This document shows positions 27,253 to 35,582 of a stretch of DNA of 64,000 nt, piece by piece. The stretch lies in assembly GCF_010894405.1 (NCBI RefSeq), contig NZ_JAAIYA010000031.1:52666-116665 (forward strand). Reading direction: 5' to 3'. Within the stretch, counting starts at the first letter, position 1, and the number at the start of each line of letters is the position of its first letter. The notes beneath the pieces were generated by a model. That model worked only from the letters and a program-made list of their open reading frames with translations, did no database searches and had not been told where the DNA came from. The position numbers were made by a program, and so were the translations under genes. Source of the stretch: Pyxidicoccus caerfyrddinensis. GTDB lineage: Bacteria > Myxococcota > Myxococcia > Myxococcales > Myxococcaceae.

Positions 27253-27727
27253 GGCTCACCTCTATATCGACGCCGACCCGGAGTTGATGCCGGCCGGACC
27301 GGTTCAGTCAAAATGTCTCAAGCGCTGTGCCGGGGTCCCCGGCGTCCTGCGCAACACTCTATGAACTACACCGGGCTGAAGCGGTTGCTCGAAGGCTCCC
27401 GTACTCCATGTCCGGCTTCGGAAGGCGGCGGACCCTAGCGGCTCACAAGCCCCGAGTCAATGCGCCTGCGCGCCCCGGAAAGACTTCTCCCGGACCTCCA
27501 CCGCCCACCCGCTCTACCTCCAACCGGTGCCGGGTGACAACGCCCGGCCGGCCGGGCCCATTTCTCCGGCTTCTGACAGGGATGGCCGGCCCTGGGGGAA
27601 CCCTACCGGGCAGGGCAGCCAGTCGTTGCCCGCCTGGGGGCTTCCTGGTGTGCTGCGCCGCCGCCCTGGCCCCCATTCCCAGGGCTCGCACGGGATACCC
27701 CTCCATGGAGTTCAGGAACCTACAGGG
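27253..27727. other. 475-bp divergent intergenic region between rpmF and plsX
   Basis: No convincing gene or RNA is seen. On the minus strand the 11-mer TTTTGACTGAA (27313-27303) also occurs before yceD (26315-26325). A gene-length open frame on the minus strand reaches through this region but runs antisense to the plsX-fabD genes and is a GC-rich artefact. The region must hold the promoters for rpmF and for the fatty-acid operon, neither of which I can place with confidence. Confidence 0.5.
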
Positions 27728-28798
27728 ATGGCGGGCATGAGGCTGGTGCTGGATGCCATGGGCGGCGATCACGCCCCCGCCGCCCCGGTGGAGGGGGCGC
27801 TCCTCTTCGCCAGGGCCCACCCCGACCACCAGGTGCTTTTGGTGGGAGACCAGGCGCGGATGGCCCCGCTGCTCGCGCGCGGCCGGCCGCCGGCCAACCT
27901 CCAGGTCCACCACGCCTCGGAGGTGGTGGAGATGGACGACCACGCCTCCGCGGCCTTCCGCAAGAAGCGGGACTCGTCCCTGCGCGTGGGCTTCGAACTG
28001 GTGCGCGAGGGCAGGGCGGACGCGCTGGTCTCCGCGGGCAACTCCGGCGCCGTCATGGCGGGCGGGCTCTTGACGTTGGGGCGGCTGCCCGGCGTGGAGC
28101 GGCCGGCCATCGCCGCGCTCTTTCCGGCCCTGAAGGGCGGGGGCCGCTGCCTGCTGCTGGACGCGGGCGCCAACGTGGACTGCCGCCCGTCCCACCTGGC
28201 CCAGTTCGCCGTCATGGGCGAGGCGTACGTGCGCGCCCGCCTGGGCGTCCCCCGGCCCCGGGTGGGGGTGCTCTCCAATGGAGAAGAGGCCTCCAAGGGT
28301 ACGCCGCTCACCCGCGAGGCCAGTGACCTGCTGCGCCGCTCCGACCTGGACTTCGTGGGCTACGTGGAGGGCAAGGACCTGTTCTCCGGCGACGTGCAGG
28401 TCGTCGTCACCGACGGCTTCACCGGCAACATCGTCCTCAAGACGTCCGAGGGCGTAGGCATGGGCGTCATCGGTCTGCTGCGCCAGGCGATTGAGAAGCG
28501 GGGCGGGCTGCCGGAGAAGCTGGGGGCGCTGCTGCTCCAGCCCGCCCTGGCGGGTCTGCGGCGGGTGGTGGACTACGCCGAATACGGCGGCGCCCCCCTG
28601 CTGGGCATCCAGGGGGTCGGCATCGTCGCGCACGGCCGCTCCACACCTCGCGCGCTCTACAACGCGCTGGGTGCCGCGCTGGCCATGGCCGAGGGCGGAC
28701 TCCAGGAAGAGCTGACGCGTTGCATTGAGCGGGCCAGTGTCTGGCTTCCTACCCACCAGAAGGGAAAAAGAGCGACAGACGAGGCCGTTTCCGATTAG
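27728..28798 (+). CDS. plsX: Phosphate acyltransferase PlsX
   Basis: The 356-residue protein has the PlsX N-terminus (MRLVLDAMGGDHAP) and conserved SAGNSGAVMAGG, DAGANVDCRP, and TDGFTGNIVLKTSEG motifs. It converts acyl-ACP plus phosphate into acyl-phosphate for phospholipid synthesis at the inner membrane face. Two starts are possible, ATG 27728 (MAGMRL) and ATG 27737 (MRL, with AGGG 9 nt upstream); the shorter form is equally likely. First gene of the fatty-acid operon. Confidence 0.95.
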   Translation: MAGMRLVLDAMGGDHAPAAPVEGALLFARAHPDHQVLLVGDQARMAPLLARGRPPANLQVHHASEVVEMDDHASAAFRKKRDSSLRVGFELVREGRADALVSAGNSGAVMAGGLLTLGRLPGVERPAIAALFPALKGGGRCLLLDAGANVDCRPSHLAQFAVMGEAYVRARLGVPRPRVGVLSNGEEASKGTPLTREASDLLRRSDLDFVGYVEGKDLFSGDVQVVVTDGFTGNIVLKTSEGVGMGVIGLLRQAIEKRGGLPEKLGALLLQPALAGLRRVVDYAEYGGAPLLGIQGVGIVAHGRSTPRALYNALGAALAMAEGGLQEELTRCIERASVWLPTHQKGKRATDEAVSD

Positions 28799-28855
28799 AC
28801 AGCGTGCCCCGGGCGTTGGGTTCCGACGGACGAAATCTCCCTCTGGAGAACCCTC

Positions 28856-29845
28856 GTGGCATGTACGCAGATCATCGGAACCGGCTCCTACGCCCCCTCC
28901 CGGGTCATCACCAACCAGGAGCTGGAGCAGCGCGTCGACACCTCGGACACCTGGATTCGCGAGCGCACCGGCATCCAGGAGCGGCGGCAGGCCGCGCCTG
29001 AAGAAGCCACCAGTGACATGGCCGTCCAGGCGGCACGGCGCGCGCTGGACATGGCGGGCGTGGCCCCGGAGGAGCTGGACCTCATCGTCGTGGGAACGAT
29101 TACGGCGGACATGCCCATGCCGTCCTGCGCGGCCTTCGTGCAGGCGAAGCTGGGCGCGCGGCGGGCCTTCGCCTTCGACGTGGGCGCCGCGTGCGCGGGC
29201 TCGCTGTACGCCATGAGCGTGGCGGACCAGTTCGTGCGCTCCGGGCAGGTGCGGCGGGCGCTCGTCATCGGCGCGGAGCTGCTCAGCCGGGTGGTGGACT
29301 GGGAGGACCGCAACACGTGCGTCCTCTTCGGAGACGGGGCGGGCGCCATGGTGCTGTCGCCGTCCCCCACGCCGGAGGACGGGCGCGGCATCCTCTCCAC
29401 GCACCTGCACACGGACGGCACGCTGGCGGACATCCTCACCATCCCCGGGGGAGGCTCGCGCACGCCCATGACGGAGGAGGCCGTGCGCGCGAAGCTGAAC
29501 ACCCTGCACATGAACGGGCGCGAGGTCTTCCGGTTCGCGGTGCGCGCCCTGGTGGATTCCACTCAGGAGGCGCTGGCCTCGCACGGGCTGACGCCGGGGC
29601 AGGTGGACCACGTCATCGCGCACCAGGCCAATGCTCGCATCCTGGACGCCGCGCTCGAGCGGCTGGAGATTCCGCGAGACAAGTGCTGGCTGAACCTGCA
29701 CAAGTACGGCAACACGTCGTCGGCCTCGCTGCCCATGACGCTGGACGAGGCGCACCGCGCCGGAAGGCTCCAGCGGGGAGATGTCATCGCGATGATGGCC
29801 ATTGGCGCGGGCATGACGTGGGGCAGCGCTGTCGTTCGCTGGTAG
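28856..29845 (+). CDS. fabH: 3-oxoacyl-ACP synthase III FabH
   Basis: The 329-residue thiolase-fold enzyme starts fatty-acid synthesis by condensing an acyl-CoA primer with malonyl-ACP. The catalytic triad C113 (DVGAACAGS), H256 (AHQANA) and N286 (KYGNTSSA) is complete. The GTG start at 28856 follows GGAG by 8 nt. Myxobacterial FabH enzymes use branched primers, which fits their iso-fatty acids, but specificity cannot be read here. Confidence 0.95.
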   Translation: MACTQIIGTGSYAPSRVITNQELEQRVDTSDTWIRERTGIQERRQAAPEEATSDMAVQAARRALDMAGVAPEELDLIVVGTITADMPMPSCAAFVQAKLGARRAFAFDVGAACAGSLYAMSVADQFVRSGQVRRALVIGAELLSRVVDWEDRNTCVLFGDGAGAMVLSPSPTPEDGRGILSTHLHTDGTLADILTIPGGGSRTPMTEEAVRAKLNTLHMNGREVFRFAVRALVDSTQEALASHGLTPGQVDHVIAHQANARILDAALERLEIPRDKCWLNLHKYGNTSSASLPMTLDEAHRAGRLQRGDVIAMMAIGAGMTWGSAVVRW

Positions 29846-29896
29846 CGCGCTGGTAGGGCAACGGAAGCAGAAAGATTCAGGAGGCGGAGACCGCAC

Positions 29897-30829
29897 ATGG
29901 CGAAGGTCGCGTTCGTGTTCCCCGGGCAGGGCAGCCAGGCCGTGGGGATGGGCAAGGACCTCTACGAGAAGTTCCCCGAGGCCCGGGCCGTCTTCGAGGC
30001 CGTGGACGAGGCGCTGGGGGAGAAGCTGTCCACCCTGTGCTTCGAGGGGCCTGAAGACGCGTTGAAGCTGACGGCCAACACCCAGCCGGCCATCCTCACC
30101 GTGTCGGTGGCGGCGCATGCCGTCTTCTCGAAGCGCGGGCCGGCGGCGGCCTTCATGGCGGGGCACTCGCTGGGCGAGTACTCCGCGCTGGTGGCCGCGG
30201 GCGCCATGTCCCTGGGGGACGCGGCGAAGGCGGTGCGCGCGCGCGGCACCTTCATGCAGGAGGCCGTCCCCACCGGCGTGGGCGCCATGGCCGCGGTGCT
30301 GGGCCTGGAGCCGCAGAAGGTGAAGGCGGCCTGCGACGCGGCGGCCGAGGGGCAGGTGGTGGCCCCCGCCAACTACAACTCGCCCGAGCAGACCGTCATC
30401 GCCGGCAACGCCCAGGCGGTGGAGCGCGCCGGGGTGAAGTGCAAGGAGGCCGGGGCCAAGCGCGTCATGCCGCTGCCGGTGTCCGCCCCCTTCCACTGCG
30501 CGCTGATGGACCCGGTGAAGCCGCGGCTGGCGGAAGTGTTGAGCCGAGTGCAGATCCATGCGCCCGCGGTGCCGGTGGTGACGAACGTGGAGGCCCGTCC
30601 CAACGCGGACGCCTCGCGCGTGGTGCCGCTGCTGCTGGAGCAGGTCAGCTCGGCGGTGCGGTGGATCGAGTGCGTGGAGGCGCTGAAGGCCGAGGGCGTC
30701 ACCCGCGTGGTGGAGCTGGGGCCGGGCAAGGTGCTGTGCGGCCTCATCAAGCGCATCACCAAGGACATCGAGACGTTCAACGTGGAGGACGCCGCGGGCC
30801 TGGAGAAGGTCCTCGCGGCGCTGGGGTGA
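29897..30829 (+). CDS. fabD: Malonyl-CoA:ACP transacylase FabD
   Basis: The 310-residue enzyme has FPGQGSQ at the N-terminus, nucleophile S91 in GHSLGEYSA and catalytic H200 (APFHCALM). It loads malonyl groups on ACP. AGGAGGCGGAG precedes the ATG. Its stop lies 5 bp before the fabG start. Confidence 0.96.
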   Translation: MAKVAFVFPGQGSQAVGMGKDLYEKFPEARAVFEAVDEALGEKLSTLCFEGPEDALKLTANTQPAILTVSVAAHAVFSKRGPAAAFMAGHSLGEYSALVAAGAMSLGDAAKAVRARGTFMQEAVPTGVGAMAAVLGLEPQKVKAACDAAAEGQVVAPANYNSPEQTVIAGNAQAVERAGVKCKEAGAKRVMPLPVSAPFHCALMDPVKPRLAEVLSRVQIHAPAVPVVTNVEARPNADASRVVPLLLEQVSSAVRWIECVEALKAEGVTRVVELGPGKVLCGLIKRITKDIETFNVEDAAGLEKVLAALG

Positions 30830-30834
30830 ACACC

Positions 30835-31584
30835 ATGAGCGGCTTCAAGGACAAGGTGGTGCTGGTGACGGGTGGCTCGCGCGGCATCGGGCGGGCAGTG
30901 GCCGTGGCGTTCGCGAAGGCGGGCGCCTCCACCGTGGTCATCAGCTACGCGGGCAACGAGGCGGCGGCCCAGGAGACGGTGGCCCTGCTCCAGGCGGCCG
31001 GCGCCAAGGCGGAGGCGGTGAAGTTCGACGTGTCGGACACCGCCGCGGGCGCGAGCGCCATCGACACCCTCGTCAAGACGCACGGCCGGCTGGACGTGCT
31101 CGTCAACAACGCGGGCGTGGCCGTGGATGGCCTGGTCATGCGCGTGAAGGACGAGGACTGGGACAAGCAGCTGGACACCAACCTCAAGGGCGCCTTCGCG
31201 CTCATCCGCGCGGCCAGCCGCCCCATGATGAAGCAGCGGTCCGGGGCCATCATCAACATCACCTCCGTGGTGGGTGAGATGGGGAACGGCGGTCAGGCGG
31301 CCTACTCGGCCTCCAAAGCAGGGCTCATCGGCCTGACCAAGGCGGTGGCCCGCGAGCTGTCGAGCCGGAACATCCGCGTCAACGCCGTGTCCCCCGGCTT
31401 CATCGGGACGGACATGACCTCCCACCTGAGTGACGAGCTGCGCCAGAAGATGATGGAGGGCATCCCCCTCGGGCGGCTGGGCAACCCGGAGGAGGTCGCC
31501 GGGGCCGTGGTGTTCCTGGCGGGGGACGCCGCGTCCTACATCACGGGTGAGGTCCTGAAGGTCAACGGCGGCATGTACATGTAA
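30835..31584 (+). CDS. fabG: 3-oxoacyl-ACP reductase FabG
   Basis: The 249-residue short-chain dehydrogenase has cofactor motif TGGSRGIG (12-19), NNAG (91-94) and catalytic residues N116, S144, Y157 and K161. It reduces 3-oxoacyl-ACP with NADPH in the elongation cycle. ATG 30835 is set by the MSGFKDKVVLVTGG start directly after fabD. Confidence 0.96.
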   Translation: MSGFKDKVVLVTGGSRGIGRAVAVAFAKAGASTVVISYAGNEAAAQETVALLQAAGAKAEAVKFDVSDTAAGASAIDTLVKTHGRLDVLVNNAGVAVDGLVMRVKDEDWDKQLDTNLKGAFALIRAASRPMMKQRSGAIINITSVVGEMGNGGQAAYSASKAGLIGLTKAVARELSSRNIRVNAVSPGFIGTDMTSHLSDELRQKMMEGIPLGRLGNPEEVAGAVVFLAGDAASYITGEVLKVNGGMYM

Positions 31585-31591
31585 CCCAAGG

Positions 31592-31620
31592 TTGGATTGC
31601 AACCGGGCGTGGGATATACC
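31592..31620 (+). promoter_or_regulatory. Candidate internal promoter for acpP
   Basis: TTGGAT (31592-31597) and TATACC (31615-31620) are 17 bp apart in the 105-bp fabG-acpP gap. A 7-bp GC hairpin (31639-31645 with 31653-31659) follows in the leader. Extra acpP transcription is common because ACP is needed in excess. Confidence 0.45.
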
Positions 31621-31689
31621 GCGCCGGCTTTCGATAAGGGCCCGGGAAGCCACCGGGCCGACATCTGGTTCCTGGAGGGTTCTACACTT

Positions 31690-31932
31690 ATGTCGACGTC
31701 AGCCATTGAGACCAAGGTCAAGAACATCATCGCCGACCAGCTCGGGGTGGGAGAGGACGAGATCAAGCCCGAGTCGTCCTTCATCGAGGACCTTGGCGCG
31801 GACAGCCTCGACATCGTGGAGCTCGTGATGGCGATGGAAGAGGAGTTCGAGGTCGAAATCCCCGACGAGGAGGCCGAGAACATCAAGACCGTCGGCGACG
31901 CCATCAACTACATCAACACCCACAAGAAGTAG
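31690..31932 (+). CDS. acpP: Acyl carrier protein
   Basis: The 80-residue acidic protein has the phosphopantetheine attachment motif GADSLD, with S39 as the modified serine. ATG 31690 follows GGAGGG. It carries the growing chain for FabD, FabG, FabF and FabH and may supply PlsX. Confidence 0.97.
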   Translation: MSTSAIETKVKNIIADQLGVGEDEIKPESSFIEDLGADSLDIVELVMAMEEEFEVEIPDEEAENIKTVGDAINYINTHKK

Positions 31933-31959
31933 GCCGCATACCAGGGCGTGCCGGGGTGC

Positions 31960-31990
31960 GGGGTGACGCCGCGTTGAACGTGGCGTCCCC
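31960..31990 (+). terminator. Hairpin between acpP and fabF (attenuator or partial terminator)
   Basis: A 9-bp GC stem with a 2-nt bulge (31960-31970 with 31982-31990) and an 11-nt loop lies 27 bp after acpP. No U-tract follows, so it may stabilise the acpP end or reduce read-through into fabF rather than stop transcription. Confidence 0.35.
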
Positions 31991-32021
31991 GGTGTCCCCT
32001 TGAGCGCCACCGGAGAGGACT

Positions 32022-33281
32022 GTGTCAGACCGTCGAGTCGTCGTCACCGGTACCGGGCTCATCTCGGCACTGGGCACTGGAACCGAGAAGAACTGGCAGG
32101 CGATGCTCGCCGGCAAGTCGGGTATTGCCCGGGTCTCGCGCTTCGACCCGTTGAAGATCGACGCGCGCATCGCCGGCGAGGTGAAGGACTTCGAGCCGGA
32201 GAAGTTCATCGACAGGCGCGAGGTGCGCCGGATGGACCTGTATGCCCAGTACGCCCTGGCCGCCGCGGAGATGGCCGTCAAGGAGTCGGGCATCCCCATC
32301 GGTCCGGACCAGCCGCACGGCTACGCGCCGGAGAAGGTGGGCGTCATCGTCGGCTCGGGCATCGGCGGCATCTCCTCGCTCGAGGAGCAGCACCGCAAGG
32401 GTCTGGAGAAGGGGTTCGACCGGCTGTCGCCCTTCTTCATCATCCAGATGATCGTCAACATGGCGCCCGGCCTCATCTCCATGCGGTACAACTGCAAGGG
32501 CCCCAACTGGGCCCCTGTGTCCGCATGCGCCACCAGCGCCCACGCCATTGGCGAGGCCTGGAAGTCCATCAAGCTGGGCGAGACGGACGCGGCCATCGCC
32601 GGCGGCGCCGAGGCGGCCATCACCCCGCTGGGGCTGGGTGGCTTCTCGGTGATGAAGGCGCTGTCCACGCGCAACGACGACCCGTCGGGTGCCAGTCGTC
32701 CCTTCGACAAGGACCGTGACGGCTTCGTCATGGGCGAGGGCGCGGGCATGCTGGTGCTCGAGGAACTGGAGCACGCGAAGAAGCGTGGCGCCAAGATTCT
32801 CGCGGAGCTGGTGGGCTACGGCGCCAACTCGGATGCGTACCACGTCACGCAGCCGGCTCCGGAGGGCGAGGGCGCGGCGCGCTGCATGCGGCTGGCGCTC
32901 AACTCCGCGAAGATGAACCCGGAGGAGGTGGGCTACATCAACGCCCACGGCACCTCCACCCCGTTCAACGACGCGAACGAGACGAAGGCCATCAAGGCGG
33001 TGTTCGGCGACCACGCGCGCAAGCTCGCGGTGTCGTCCACCAAGTCCATGACGGGCCACATGCTCGGCGCGGCGGGTGGAGCGGAGGGCGTGGTCAGCGC
33101 GCTGGTGCTGACTCACAACGTGCTGCCGCCCACCATCAACCAGCAGACGCCGGACCCGGACTGCGACCTGGACTACGTGCCGAACACGGCGCGCGAGGCC
33201 AAGGTGGACGCGGTGATGAGCAACTCGTTCGGCTTTGGCGGCACCAACGCGGTGCTGCTGTTCAAGCGGTTCCAGGCCTGA
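32022..33281 (+). CDS. fabF: 3-oxoacyl-ACP synthase II FabF
   Basis: The 419-residue condensing enzyme has the Cys-His-His triad C169 (SACATSAHA), H309 (NAHGTSTP) and H346 (MTGHMLGA). It elongates acyl-ACP with malonyl-ACP. GTG start at 32022 follows GGAGAGGA. It is the last fatty-acid gene before rpiB. Confidence 0.96.
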   Translation: MSDRRVVVTGTGLISALGTGTEKNWQAMLAGKSGIARVSRFDPLKIDARIAGEVKDFEPEKFIDRREVRRMDLYAQYALAAAEMAVKESGIPIGPDQPHGYAPEKVGVIVGSGIGGISSLEEQHRKGLEKGFDRLSPFFIIQMIVNMAPGLISMRYNCKGPNWAPVSACATSAHAIGEAWKSIKLGETDAAIAGGAEAAITPLGLGGFSVMKALSTRNDDPSGASRPFDKDRDGFVMGEGAGMLVLEELEHAKKRGAKILAELVGYGANSDAYHVTQPAPEGEGAARCMRLALNSAKMNPEEVGYINAHGTSTPFNDANETKAIKAVFGDHARKLAVSSTKSMTGHMLGAAGGAEGVVSALVLTHNVLPPTINQQTPDPDCDLDYVPNTAREAKVDAVMSNSFGFGGTNAVLLFKRFQA

Positions 33282-33312
33282 CGGCCTTGTGCGGCTCCAG
33301 GGAGACACCCGC

Positions 33313-33756
33313 GTGAGAATCATTCTCGCTTCCGACCACGCGGGCCTGGAGCTGCGCCAGGAGCTGGTGGCCGCGCTGAAAGAGCGTGGCGTGGCCCATG
33401 ACGACGTGGGCCCCGTCACGCGTGACTCGGTGGACTACCCGGACTTCGCCTCGCGGGTGTCGCGCGCGGTGGCGGGCGGGGAGTACGCGCTGGGCGTGCT
33501 GGTGTGTGGCACCGGCATCGGCATGAGCATCGTCGCCAACAAGCACCGGGGCGTGCGCGCGGCCCTGTGCACCACCGAGTTCGAGGCCCGCATGGCCCGG
33601 GCTCACAATGACGCCAACGTGCTGTGCCTGGGCCAGCGCGTAGTGGGGGCCGGCGTGGGCCGCGCCATCCTCGAGGCGTTCCTCAGCACCCCCTTCGAGG
33701 GCGGCCGCCACGAGCGGCGCGTCCAGAAGATCCGCGAGGCCGAGTCCCAGGGCTAG
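33313..33756 (+). CDS. rpiB: Ribose-5-phosphate isomerase B
   Basis: The 147-residue protein of the RpiB/LacAB family has SDHAGLELR at the N-terminus, active-site C65 in CGTGIGMSI and ARAHNDANVLCLG. It interconverts ribose-5-phosphate and ribulose-5-phosphate. GTG 33313 follows GGAG by 8 nt. The rpiB-glyA-nrdR order is conserved in many deltaproteobacteria and related groups. Confidence 0.95.
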   Translation: MRIILASDHAGLELRQELVAALKERGVAHDDVGPVTRDSVDYPDFASRVSRAVAGGEYALGVLVCGTGIGMSIVANKHRGVRAALCTTEFEARMARAHNDANVLCLGQRVVGAGVGRAILEAFLSTPFEGGRHERRVQKIREAESQG

Positions 33757-33793
33757 CGGCCCCGCCGTACCCGTTGTCCGAAGGGAATCCGCC

Positions 33794-35050
33794 ATGGAGA
33801 ACACCCGCACGCTGGCCGACGTGGACCCGGAGATTGCCCGCGTCCTGCGCGAGGAGACGCAGCGTCAGGAGGAGGGGCTGGAGCTCATCGCCTCCGAGAA
33901 CTTCGTCTCCCCGGCGGTGATGGAGGCGGTGGGCTCGGTGCTCACCAACAAGTACGCGGAGGGCTACCCCGGCAAGCGCTACTACGGCGGCTGCGAGGTG
34001 GTGGACGTCGCGGAGAACCTGGCCCTGTCTCGCGTGAAGGAGCTCTTCGGCGCGGACGCGGCCAACGTGCAGGCGCACTCCGGCAGCCAGGCCAACATGG
34101 GCGCCTTCATGGCGCTGATGAAGCCGGGCGACACCATGCTGTCGCTGGACCTCAACTCCGGCGGCCACCTCACGCACGGCGCGGCCTTCAACTTCTCCGG
34201 CAAGCTCTACAAGGTCGTCCACTACGGCCTGACGCGCGACACGGAGACCATCGACTTCGCGCAGGTGGAGACGCTGGCCAAGGAGCACAAGCCCAAGGTC
34301 ATCGTCGTGGGGGCGAGCGCCTACCCGCGCACGCTCGACTTCGCGAAGTTCCGCGAGATTGCCGACGCGGTGGGCGCGGCGATGTTGGTGGACATGGCGC
34401 ATATCGCCGGCCTCGTCGCCGCGGGCGTGCACCCGTCGCCGGTGCCCTTCGCTGAAATCGTCACCAGCACCACGCACAAGACGCTGCGCGGTCCGCGCGG
34501 TGGCCTGGTGCTCAGCCGTGAGCAGTACGCCAAGAGCATCAACAGCCAGATCTTCCCCGGCATCCAGGGCGGTCCGCTGATGCACGTCATCGCCGGCAAG
34601 GCGGTGGCCTTCCGCGAGGCGCTGACGCCGGAGTTCAAGGCGTACCAGAAGCAGATTGTCGCCAACGCGAAGGCGCTGGCGGAGGCGCTGAAGGGCGCGG
34701 GCCTGCGGCTGTGCTCGGGCGGCACGGACAACCACCTGATGCTGGTGGACCTGCGGCCCAAGAAGCTCACCGGCAAGGTGGCCGAGGAGGTGCTCGGCAA
34801 GGCCGGCATCACCGTGAACAAGAACATGATTCCGTTCGACCCGGAGAAGCCGATGGTGACGTCCGGCGTCCGGGTGGGTACGCCGGCCATCACCACGCGC
34901 GGCATGCGCGAGGCGGAGATGGCGGTGGTGGGACGGCTCATCGGCGAGGCGCTGGACGCGGCGCAGGACGACGCGGCCCTGACGCGCATTCGCGGCAAGG
35001 TGAAGGAGCTGTCGCAGGGCTTCCCGCTGTATGCCTCGCGGCTGAAGTAG
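33794..35050 (+). CDS. glyA: Serine hydroxymethyltransferase
   Basis: The 418-residue PLP enzyme has LIASENFVSPAV, YAEGYPGKRYYGG and the PLP lysine K229 in TSTTHKTLRGPRGG. It converts serine and tetrahydrofolate to glycine and methylene-tetrahydrofolate, the main one-carbon source. Confidence 0.97.
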   Translation: MENTRTLADVDPEIARVLREETQRQEEGLELIASENFVSPAVMEAVGSVLTNKYAEGYPGKRYYGGCEVVDVAENLALSRVKELFGADAANVQAHSGSQANMGAFMALMKPGDTMLSLDLNSGGHLTHGAAFNFSGKLYKVVHYGLTRDTETIDFAQVETLAKEHKPKVIVVGASAYPRTLDFAKFREIADAVGAAMLVDMAHIAGLVAAGVHPSPVPFAEIVTSTTHKTLRGPRGGLVLSREQYAKSINSQIFPGIQGGPLMHVIAGKAVAFREALTPEFKAYQKQIVANAKALAEALKGAGLRLCSGGTDNHLMLVDLRPKKLTGKVAEEVLGKAGITVNKNMIPFDPEKPMVTSGVRVGTPAITTRGMREAEMAVVGRLIGEALDAAQDDAALTRIRGKVKELSQGFPLYASRLK

Positions 35051-35075
35051 GGGGAGCGCAAGTTACCGCCACCCC

Positions 35076-35573
35076 ATGCGCTGCCCCTTCTGCCAGGACG
35101 CCGAGAACAAGGTCATCGACTCTCGCGAGTCGCATGAGGGCTCGGTCATCCGCCGCCGCCGCGAGTGCCTGGCCTGCAAACGCCGCTTCACCACGTACGA
35201 GCGGGTGGAGGAGCTCCATCCGCTCATCGTGAAGAAGGACGGGCGGCGCGAGGTCTTCGACCGCGAGAAGATTGTCAGCGGCCTGAAGAAGGCGTGCGAG
35301 AAGCGCCCCGTCTCCGCCGACCAGCTGGAGGAGACGGTGGTGGCCATCGAGCGGCAGCTGCAGGGCATGGGCGAGAAGGAAGTCCCCTCGTCCGTCATCG
35401 GCGAGGAGGTCATGCGCCGCCTGCGGCAGCTGGATGAGGTGGCGTACGTTCGCTTCGCGTCCGTGTACCGGAGCTTCCGCGACATCGCGGAGTTCATGGA
35501 CGAGCTGAAGCCGCTGCTCGAATCCGAGGAGCGGGAGCGCAAGGCGAAGGCGCCGCCGGGCACCGACGGTTAA
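35076..35573 (+). CDS. nrdR: Transcriptional repressor NrdR
   Basis: The 165-residue protein has a zinc ribbon (C3, C6, C31, C34) followed by an ATP-cone domain (KKDGRREVFDREKI...YVRFASVYRSF). It senses ATP/dATP and represses ribonucleotide reductase genes, which are not in this window. A basic C-terminal tail follows the cone. Confidence 0.96.
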   Translation: MRCPFCQDAENKVIDSRESHEGSVIRRRRECLACKRRFTTYERVEELHPLIVKKDGRREVFDREKIVSGLKKACEKRPVSADQLEETVVAIERQLQGMGEKEVPSSVIGEEVMRRLRQLDEVAYVRFASVYRSFRDIAEFMDELKPLLESEERERKAKAPPGTDG

Positions 35574-35582
35574 AGAGGGCAC

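Noticed and set aside
27443..30559. Long minus-strand open frame (1038 codons) over plsX, fabH and fabD
   Set aside because: It opposes well-defined enzymes on the plus strand; the protein is rich in His/Arg/Gly with no family features.
35574..35582. FMN riboswitch before ribD
   Set aside because: Only 9 bp separate nrdR and ribD, too short for the structure; no conserved elements are seen.
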